Shown: positions 17,563 through 25,972 of the stretch, one piece after another
Layout of the letters: the number at the start of each line of letters is the position of its first letter
Numbering within the stretch: position 1 is the first letter of the stretch
NCBI RefSeq assembly: GCF_023653175.1
Contig: NZ_JAMNXL010000002.1
Coordinates: 1-59,436, forward strand
Direction: 5' to 3'
Source: Erythrobacter sp.
Lineage (GTDB): Bacteria; Pseudomonadota; Alphaproteobacteria; Sphingomonadales; Sphingomonadaceae
DNA: 59,436 nt
Made by a program: the position numbers and the translations under genes
The notes under the pieces: model-generated
Told to the model about the DNA's origin: nothing
Databases searched by the model: none
The model's input: the letters and a program-made list of their open reading frames with translations, nothing else

Positions 17563-18281
17563 GCCGTCTCCCTCTCCCGCACGGTCCGGAATTCAATCTT
17601 CTTGTCGTAGGGGCTGCCTAGAACAAGCCTGTTCACAAATACGCCCGCAAGGTGGATCTGGTCGGGGTCGAGCGCGCCCGCAGGCACCACTTCCTCGACC
17701 TCGGCGACGCAGATCTTCCCGCAGGTCGCGGCCGGCAGGTTGAAATTGCGCGCGGTCTTGCGGAAGATCAGGTTCCCGGTCTCGTCGGCCTTCCATGCCT
17801 TGACGATTGCGAGGTCGGCGAAGATCCCGTGTTCGAGGATGTAGGTCTGCATCACCCCGTCACGGTCGGGAAAGTCCTTGTGCTCCTTGCCCTTGGCGAC
17901 CTCGGTGCCGACGCCGGTGCGGGTGTAGAAGCCGGGGATGCCCGCGCCCCCTGCCCGCATCCGTTCGGCGAGCGTGCCTTGCGGGCAGAACTCGACCTCA
18001 AGCTCGCCCGCCAGATATTGCCGCTCGAACTCCTTGTTCTCTCCGACATAGGAGCTGATCATCTTCTTCACCTGCCGCGTGCGCAGCAGCTTGCCGATAC
18101 CCTCGTTGTCGATCCCGGCATTGTTGCTGGCGAAGGTCAGGCCGGTGACGCCGCTGTCGCGAATCGCGTCGAGCAGCCGCTCGGGCAGGCCGCACAGGCC
18201 GAACCCCCCGGCGGCGATCAGCATGTCATCGCGCAGCACGCCGGCGAGCGCGCTGGCGGCGTCGGGATAGAGCTTGGTCAT
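17559..18281 (-). CDS. scoA: 3-oxoacid CoA-transferase, subunit A
   Basis: This is the alpha subunit of the class I CoA-transferase whose partner is encoded at 15359-16018. The 240 residues show the CoA-transferase signature AAGGFGLCGLPERLLDAI, the conserved NNAGIDNEGIGKLL, SYVGENKEFERQYLAGELEVE and EVEEVVPAGALDPDQIHLAG. The start at 18281 gives MTKLYPDA; an upstream in-frame ATG at 18314 would add eleven residues without family support. It is the first gene of the minus-strand operon, and its promoter must lie in the 18282-18846 gap. Confidence 0.95.
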   Translation of the reverse strand: MTKLYPDAASALAGVLRDDMLIAAGGFGLCGLPERLLDAIRDSGVTGLTFASNNAGIDNEGIGKLLRTRQVKKMISSYVGENKEFERQYLAGELEVEFCPQGTLAERMRAGGAGIPGFYTRTGVGTEVAKGKEHKDFPDRDGVMQTYILEHGIFADLAIVKAWKADETGNLIFRKTARNFNLPAATCGKICVAEVEEVVPAGALDPDQIHLAGVFVNRLVLGSPYDKKIEFRTVRERETA

Positions 18282-18388
18282 CGCAGCCTGCCTGTCTCTC
18301 GTGGTGTCGCCCAAGGGCGATCCCTGATAGCGGGATCGGGAAGTTGATTAGAGCGTTCGCGGGGCTCTGTCACGCCTCGCGCGAGTCG

Positions 18389-18506
18389 AAGTCGAATCGA
18401 CTTTCATGTTGCGACGCAATACGGTCGCAAAGCGGTTTTCTGCCCACGTTTTGAGCGACTGCCGCGATTTTGGGCAGAATTCTGCAAGTTTGCGCACAAT
18501 TCTGCA
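18389..18506. promoter_or_regulatory. Cluster of palindromes in the scoA/cdc48 spacer
   Basis: This part of the spacer is AT-richer than its surroundings and holds three perfect inverted repeats: AAGTCGA-A-TCGACTT (18389-18403), TTGCGAC/GTCGCAA (18409-18430) and GCAGAATTCTGC (18474-18485). AATTCTGCA occurs twice in the same orientation, 20 bp apart (18478 and 18498), about two helical turns. The layout suggests operators for the divergent scoA operon and for whatever is transcribed rightward. No regulator was assigned. Confidence 0.45.
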
Positions 18507-18549
18507 CCAGATCGGCCATGAGTTGCGTTCTTTGCAATTTGATACGCGT

Positions 18550-18653
18550 CTTTCGCACTTGCACAATCGGCTCATCTGCGGCATTTGGAAGGTGCCTTTC
18601 AGGCATCCTCTCCCAAACTTTCCAAGCCCGGCACCCAGTGCCGGGCTTTTTTC
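18550..18653 (+). ncRNA. Possible small RNA upstream of the Cdc48 gene
   Basis: A strong rho-independent terminator (18624-18653) faces right although no protein gene lies to its left on the plus strand. Before it is a hairpin with arms GGTGCCT and AGGCATC around a TTC loop (about 18591-18608), then a single-stranded pyrimidine-rich stretch (CCTCTCCC) complementary to Shine-Dalgarno sequences. Stem-loop, anti-SD stretch, terminator is a common sRNA plan in alphaproteobacteria. The 5' end and promoter are not resolved; the start given is a guess. Confidence 0.4.
18624..18653 (+). terminator. Strong rho-independent terminator
   Basis: GCCCGGCAC, a three-base loop and GTGCCGGGC form a 9-bp GC-rich stem, extended by AA/TT, and are followed by a run of six T. 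It would stop rightward transcription about 190 bp before the Cdc48 gene. Confidence 0.85.
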
Positions 18654-18742
18654 TTGCCCGGCACAAACTCCGCAGAAGGAACGCGCCCGGCTATTTTCTT
18701 GCCCGGCTCAGACCCGGCAGCAGGAGCGCACCGGGAGAAGGT
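18653..18742. repeat. Degenerate 45-bp tandem duplication
   Basis: CTTGCCCGGC recurs exactly 45 bp apart (18653 and 18698), and the following parts of each unit (CGCAGAAGGAACGCGC versus GGCAGCAGGAGCGCAC) are also alike. The duplication lies between the terminator and the Cdc48 gene and has no visible coding capacity. Confidence 0.45.
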
Positions 18743-18846
18743 AGCGCTATCGTACCCCCGCCTCCGCACAACCTGTCGCAGATTGCATTCATCTGCCCCC
18801 GTTCCTAGCTTGGCAGCTACACCCGTTTGGACAGGAACTCCTCCCG

Positions 18847-21153
<2,307 letters not shown>

Positions 21154-21162
21154 TGTTCGCCA

Positions 21163-21182
21163 AATGTTTCACGTGAAACATT
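21163..21182. promoter_or_regulatory. parS: parS centromere site (ParB binding)
   Basis: AATGTTTCACGTGAAACATT is a perfect 20-bp palindrome whose inner 16 bp (21165-21180) equal the universal chromosomal parS sequence bound by ParB. It sits in the 43-bp gap between the convergent Cdc48 and polA genes, where bound ParB would disturb no promoter. No second copy was found in the window. In alphaproteobacteria parS sites cluster near oriC. Confidence 0.93.
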
Positions 21183-21196
21183 GAGCGGGGCGCAGA

Positions 21197-24037
21197 CTAG
21201 TGTGCCGCGTCCCAGCTCAGTCCGGTGCCGATATCGACCCCTAGCGGCACGCTGAGCGCGACCGCAGGCAGCGCCGCCTCGGCCATCACCTGCCGGATGA
21301 TCGGGGTGGCGGCCTCGACGCGGGCTTCGGGCAGTTCGAACACCAGCTCGTCATGCACCTGCAACAGCATGCGTACGTCGTGCAACCCTGCGTCAACCAG
21401 TGCGGGAAGCATCCGCGCCATCGCGCGCTTGATGATGTCGGCGCTGGTGCCCTGGATCGGCGCGTTGATCGCGGCGCGCTCTGACCCCTGCCGCTCGGCC
21501 TGGTTCTTGGAATTGATCCGCGGGAACCACGTCTTACGGCCGAACAGCGTCTCCGAATAGCCGCGCGCGCGGACGCTCTCCAAGGTCTCGTGGATATAGC
21601 GCTGGATGCCGGGGAAGCGCAGGAAGTAGGTGTCGATCATGCCTTGCGCTTCTTCCGCGGAGACCTCCAACCGCCCCGCCAGCCCCCAGCGCGAGATCCC
21701 GTAAAGTATTGCGAAATTTATGGTTTTAGCCCGCGCGCGGGTGTCGCGGGTGACCTCGCCGAACATCTCGCGGGCGGTGCGGGCGTGGATGTCCTCGCCT
21801 TGCGCGAAGGCCTCCTTGAGGCTGGCGACATCGGCCATGTGCGCGGCAAGGCGCAGTTCGATCTGGGAGTAGTCCGCGGCGAGCAGCACATTGCCGGGCT
21901 CGGGCACGAAGGCCTCGCGGATCTGGCGGCCGATCGCGGTGCGGATCGGTATGTTCTGCAAGTTCGGGTCGGTCGAACTCAATCGCCCGGTCTGCGCGCC
22001 CACCAGTGAATAGCTGGTGTGCACCCGCCCGGTATCGGGGTTGATTGCCGCCTGCAGCGCATCGGTATAGGTCGACTTCAATTTGGCGAGCTGCCGCCAC
22101 TCCAGCACCTTGCGGGCAATCGGCGCACCTTCCACCGCGAGCTTTTCCAGCACCGAGACATCGGTCGAATATTGCCCGGTCTTGCCCTTCTTGCCGCCCT
22201 TGTAGCCCAGCTTGTCGAACAGGATCTCGCCCAGCTGCTTGGGGCTGCCGACGGTGAATTCCTGGCCCGCAAGAGCGTGAATCTCGCCCTCCAGCCGCCC
22301 GATCTCGATGGCGAATTCCTCCGAGAGCCGCGCCAGCCGCGCGCGGTCGACGCGGATGCCTTCGCGCTCCATCCCTGCGACCACCGCGATCAGCGGGCGG
22401 TCGACGCGTTCGTAAACGCGGCTACCCCCCTCCACTGCGAGGCGTGGCTTGAGGTGCGCGTGGAGCCGCCAGGTGATGTCGGCATCCTCGGCGGCATAGG
22501 CGGTGGCGCGGTCGAGCGGCACTTCGGCAAAGCTGATCGCCTTCTTTCCGGTGCCGCACAGGTCCTTGAACGGGATCGGGGTGTGGCCGAGGTGGCGCTG
22601 GCTCAATTCGTCCATCCCGTGGCCGCCACCGATGCCGTCCTCGCCGCGCCCCGCGTCGAGATCGAAGCTGATCACCATCGTGTCGTCGATCGGGCTGACT
22701 GCGATCCCCTGCCGCGCGAGCACGTTGAGGTCATACTTGCCGTTCTGGAAGATCTTCAGAACCGCCTCGTCCTCGAGCAGCGGCTTCAGCAGAGCGATGG
22801 CCTCGGCGAGCGGCACCTGCTCGGGCTTCTGGGCGAACATGTCCGTCCCCCCATGGCCCAGAGGAATGTAGCAGGCATCATTGGGCCCCAAGGCGAGGCT
22901 CACCCCGACCAGATCGGCGCGCATCGCGTCCAGCGAGGAGGTCTCGGTATCGACCGCCACGACCTGCGCGGCGCGGGCGCGGGTGACCCATGCTTCGAGG
23001 CGCTCCAAGGTCTGCACCGTCTCATAGGCGGCGTGATCGACCGGCGGCATTTCGGGGAGCGGCTGGCGGTTGCCCTCGCCGGCCACCGGCGCCGCCGCGC
23101 CCGCGGTGGAAGGCTTGGGCGGGTTCAGGTCGGTCGTGCGCGAAGGGCTCCCCGACCCCGCATCCAGCCGCCGCAGCAGCGAGGTGAAGCCGTGGAAGCT
23201 GAGGAAGGCCGCAAGCGGATCGGGCGGGATCGGGCCGAGCACCATTTCCTCGAGCGGTTGGGGGAGGTCGCAATCCTCCTTCAGTGTCACCAGCACCTTC
23301 GAAAGCTCGGCATCGCCGCGCCCCTCGATCAGCCGGTCGCGCAGCTTGGAGGGCTTCATCGCGGGCGCCGAATCGAGCGCCGCGGTGAGCGAGCCATGCT
23401 CGGCGATGAGCTTCGAGGCAGTCTTTGGGCCGATCCCGAAAATGCCCGGCACATTATCCACGCTGTCGCCCATAAGCGCGAGCACGTCGCCCACCAGCTC
23501 GGGGCCGACGCCGAATTTCTCCTCGACTTCCGCCAGCCAGATGCGCTGGTTCTTCATCGTGTCGAGCATGTCGATGCGGGCACCGTCCCGCTCGCCGATC
23601 AATTGCATCAGATCCTTGTCGGAAGAGACGATGGTGACATCCCACCCCCGTTCCTGCGCGCGGCGGGCGTAGGTGGCGATGAGATCGTCGGCCTCGAGCC
23701 CCTCGACCTCGATGCAGGGCAGGCTGAAGGCGCGGGTGGCGTCTCGGATCAGTGGGAATTGCGGCTTGAGATCCTCGGGCGGCTCGGGCCGGTTGGCCTT
23801 GTAGAGCGCGTAGAGATCGTTGCGGAAAGACACCCCGCTGGCATCGAGGATCACCGCAAGATGCGTCGGCCCGTCGGCCGCGTCGAGATCGGCGGCGAGC
23901 TTCCACAGCATCGTGGTATAGCCATAGACCGCGCCCACCGGCGTGCCTTCGGGGTTCGTCAGTGGGGGCAGGCGGTGATAGGCCCGGAAGATGTAGGACG
24001 ACCCGTCGACGAGATAGAGGTGCTGCTTTTCGGCCAT
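21197..24037 (-). CDS. polA: DNA polymerase I
   Basis: Pol I fills gaps and removes RNA primers. The 946 residues include all three domains. The 5'-3' exonuclease (about 1-290) has LYLVDGSSYIFRAYH and VEGLEADDLIATYA. The 3'-5' exonuclease retains its acidic DTE in VVAVDTETSSLDA, so proofreading should be active. The polymerase domain has motif A LAADYSQIELRLAAH, motif B RAKTINFAILYG and motif C LLQVHDELVFE. A Pro/Ala-rich linker lies near 300-330. It is divergent from the small lipoprotein gene at 24255, with a 217-bp spacer. Confidence 0.97.
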   Translation of the reverse strand: MAEKQHLYLVDGSSYIFRAYHRLPPLTNPEGTPVGAVYGYTTMLWKLAADLDAADGPTHLAVILDASGVSFRNDLYALYKANRPEPPEDLKPQFPLIRDATRAFSLPCIEVEGLEADDLIATYARRAQERGWDVTIVSSDKDLMQLIGERDGARIDMLDTMKNQRIWLAEVEEKFGVGPELVGDVLALMGDSVDNVPGIFGIGPKTASKLIAEHGSLTAALDSAPAMKPSKLRDRLIEGRGDAELSKVLVTLKEDCDLPQPLEEMVLGPIPPDPLAAFLSFHGFTSLLRRLDAGSGSPSRTTDLNPPKPSTAGAAAPVAGEGNRQPLPEMPPVDHAAYETVQTLERLEAWVTRARAAQVVAVDTETSSLDAMRADLVGVSLALGPNDACYIPLGHGGTDMFAQKPEQVPLAEAIALLKPLLEDEAVLKIFQNGKYDLNVLARQGIAVSPIDDTMVISFDLDAGRGEDGIGGGHGMDELSQRHLGHTPIPFKDLCGTGKKAISFAEVPLDRATAYAAEDADITWRLHAHLKPRLAVEGGSRVYERVDRPLIAVVAGMEREGIRVDRARLARLSEEFAIEIGRLEGEIHALAGQEFTVGSPKQLGEILFDKLGYKGGKKGKTGQYSTDVSVLEKLAVEGAPIARKVLEWRQLAKLKSTYTDALQAAINPDTGRVHTSYSLVGAQTGRLSSTDPNLQNIPIRTAIGRQIREAFVPEPGNVLLAADYSQIELRLAAHMADVASLKEAFAQGEDIHARTAREMFGEVTRDTRARAKTINFAILYGISRWGLAGRLEVSAEEAQGMIDTYFLRFPGIQRYIHETLESVRARGYSETLFGRKTWFPRINSKNQAERQGSERAAINAPIQGTSADIIKRAMARMLPALVDAGLHDVRMLLQVHDELVFELPEARVEAATPIIRQVMAEAALPAVALSVPLGVDIGTGLSWDAAH

Positions 24038-24254
24038 GGCAGCCTGCTAGCAGGCGCGGGCGCGCGCGGGTAGGGGGCTGCGTGCAGCTGGGCTTGCGGT
24101 GAAACTGCGGCAAATGTGGCAGGATTGCGGCGAAAGTGCCTTGTGTGCGAGGCCCGCGCGGCCTAGATTCACCCTCGAACCGGATCATCAGAACACCGGT
24201 CGGCGCGTCCTTGGGAGGGCGCGTGCCATTCGCAAGGACAAAGGACCACACGTC

Positions 24255-24542
24255 ATGCGCAAGATCATCCTCGCCGCCGCCGTCGCCACCGCCGCGCTCG
24301 GCCTGTCGGCGTGCAGCAACAACACCGAAACCGAGACCGACGAAACGGTCGAGGAGATGACCACCGAAGCAGACGCGGCCGACAACGCTGGTGAAGCCAT
24401 CGAGGACACTGCCGTCGAAAGCACTCAGGAAATCAAGGACGCCGCCGCCGAAGCCGCGAACCAGGCCGAGAAGACCACCGACGAAGTCGGCGACGACGCG
24501 CTGAGCGTGGTCGACCAGGCCGAGGAAGCCGGCGCCGAGTAA
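24255..24542 (+). CDS. Small acidic lipoprotein of unknown function
   Basis: The 95-residue protein has a lipoprotein signal (KIILAAAVATAALGLSACS, cysteine at about 20). The mature part is almost entirely Asp, Glu, Ala and Thr with helical heptad-like runs (ESTQEIKDAAAEAANQAEK), strongly acidic and probably coiled or disordered. Similar entericidin-like or DUF-type lipoproteins are common in sphingomonads. The start at 24255 is fixed by the signal peptide. It is monocistronic and followed by an intrinsic terminator. Confidence 0.8.
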   Translation: MRKIILAAAVATAALGLSACSNNTETETDETVEEMTTEADAADNAGEAIEDTAVESTQEIKDAAAEAANQAEKTTDEVGDDALSVVDQAEEAGAE

Positions 24543-24576
24543 GCGCCTCGCTTCTCAGGAGGTCGGAACAAGCGAA

Positions 24577-24607
24577 GGGCGGCTGCCGAACGGCGCCGCC
24601 CTTTTTG
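24577..24607 (+). terminator. Rho-independent terminator of the small lipoprotein gene
   Basis: AGGGCGGC and GCCGCCCT form an 8-bp stem with an 11-base loop, followed directly by TTTTT. It lies 35 bp after the stop codon. Confidence 0.85.
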
Positions 24608-24630
24608 CTGCCCGCCCTGTCGAAGGAGCC

Positions 24631-25677
24631 TCAGCCCCCGGTGGCGTAAGGCGCGCTCGCCCAGTTGCGGGTCGGATCCGCTTGGGCCTTGACCGCAAAG
24701 CCATCATAGAGCGCGCGGGCGATCGCGGCGATGCGCTCCTCGCGGGCCAGCTTGGTGCCCTGCCCGGTGACGTAGATCGCCACCGCGATCACGCGCCCGT
24801 CCGGGCATTCGATGAGGCCGATGTCGCTCGAGGTGTTGTTGAGCGAGCCGGTCTTGTGGCTCACCCGCGCTTCGAGCGGCATGGCGGCGGGGATGCGGCG
24901 CTTGCCGGTAACCGTGCGGCTCATCGCGCCGAGGATCACCTGGCGGCTCTGCTCGGAGAGATATTCGCCGCGGTAAAGCCCGGAGAGCAGGCGTGCCATG
25001 GCGCGCGGGGTGGCGGCATCGCGGCTGTCGATGTGGGTGGCGGGATTGTACTCGCCGTCATCGCGCACCAGCGTGGCGATGTCGCGGTTGATCGAGAAGG
25101 GGGCGATCCCCTTGCGCGCCATCCAGCTGTTGACAGCCTGGGGCCCGCCGACCGCGGCCAGCAGCGCGTCGGTCGCCGGGTTGGACGAGCGGGTGATCAT
25201 GATCTCGATCAGGTCGATCGCCGGCATGTACTGCCCGGGCCGGACCGGCGCCTTGGCCGAGGAATACTTTGCCGAACGCACCGGCAGCATCAGCGGGAAT
25301 TCGGATGTGAGCGAGTAGCGGCCCTGCTCGACCATCTCGAGATAGGTCGCCGCGATCGCGATCTTGCTGGTCGAGGCCATCGGGAAGAGCTGGTCGCCGA
25401 GCACCATCACCTCCTCGCCCGTCGCCAGATCGACCGCAGCCACACCGATGCGGCCCAGAGCCGGATTGGCGAGCTCGGCGATGCGCTGCTCGAAGGTCGA
25501 GGCGTAGACCGCATCGAAACTCTGCGGATCGCGCGGCTGGGTGCCGAAGGTGGTGTCGAAGGTCGCCTGCAGCTCGTCCTGGCTGTTCGCCGCAGCCGGG
25601 CTGGCGAGCGCCGCGAAGGAGGCCAGAAGGCCGGTGAGGGCCCCAATCATGCGGGAACGAAAACGGGGGCGTGCCAT
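24631..25677 (-). CDS. Secreted class A beta-lactamase-like serine hydrolase
   Basis: The 348-residue protein has an export signal (MIGALTGLLASFAALASPAAA). It keeps the penicillin-recognising fold motifs: the S-x-x-K nucleophile motif in PMASTSKIAIAATYLE, an SxN-type motif in TRSSNPATDAL and KTG in VSHKTGSLNNTSSDIG. The omega-loop region reads GEYNPATHIDSRDAATP. The DSRDAATP part fits class A enzymes, but the standard E-x-x-L-N catalytic motif is not clearly there. It may therefore be a D,D-peptidase or esterase rather than a true beta-lactamase. The start at 25677 was chosen for the signal peptide; the frame is open another 75 codons upstream without family resemblance. Confidence 0.8.
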   Translation of the reverse strand: MARPRFRSRMIGALTGLLASFAALASPAAANSQDELQATFDTTFGTQPRDPQSFDAVYASTFEQRIAELANPALGRIGVAAVDLATGEEVMVLGDQLFPMASTSKIAIAATYLEMVEQGRYSLTSEFPLMLPVRSAKYSSAKAPVRPGQYMPAIDLIEIMITRSSNPATDALLAAVGGPQAVNSWMARKGIAPFSINRDIATLVRDDGEYNPATHIDSRDAATPRAMARLLSGLYRGEYLSEQSRQVILGAMSRTVTGKRRIPAAMPLEARVSHKTGSLNNTSSDIGLIECPDGRVIAVAIYVTGQGTKLAREERIAAIARALYDGFAVKAQADPTRNWASAPYATGG

Positions 25678-25972
25678 GGGGGCAAGTCTACTCCGACAGG
25701 GTTTCGGCGGGCTTAACGATGCACTTAGCCATGCGCGATTCGACGCGGCAAGGCCTCGTTCCGGCGCGTGCGGCAAACGGTGCGCCCAAAGCGATGGCGC
25801 GCAGGGGAGGCTGCGACCGGGGCGCTGCCACGCGCCGCAAGCGCGCCCAAGCCCCTGCTCGACGCGGGTCGGGGGTTCGTCGATTTCCATCTTGCGGGCC
25901 ATTTGGCGGACTTGACTGCGCGAGGCACCGCGGCAGTCTGCAAGTCAATCTGATCCAAGGGGACCTATCGTG

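Larger units (their letters stand above)
18282..18846. other. 565-bp spacer without protein genes
   Basis: This is the only stretch of more than 300 bp without a gene. It holds, left to right, the scoA promoter region, the palindrome cluster (18389-18506), the possible sRNA with its terminator (to 18653), the tandem duplication (18653-18742) and the Cdc48 leader. Short open frames occur in several phases but none has a ribosome-binding site and recognisable product. The 295-bp gap at 25678-25972 contains only an imperfect repeat (TTGACT/AGTCAA at 25912 and 25943), which may be part of a promoter or operator. Confidence 0.7.

Noticed and set aside
18348..18808. Short open frames of 78-112 codons in the spacer before the Cdc48 gene
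   Set aside because: They occur in several overlapping frames on both strands, lack ribosome-binding sites, run through a strong terminator, and their products resemble nothing.
22019..24073. 684-codon open frame on the plus strand opposite polA
   Set aside because: It is an antisense reading of a secure polA gene. Long antisense frames are expected at this GC content, and the translation has no domain and an odd His/Arg-rich composition.
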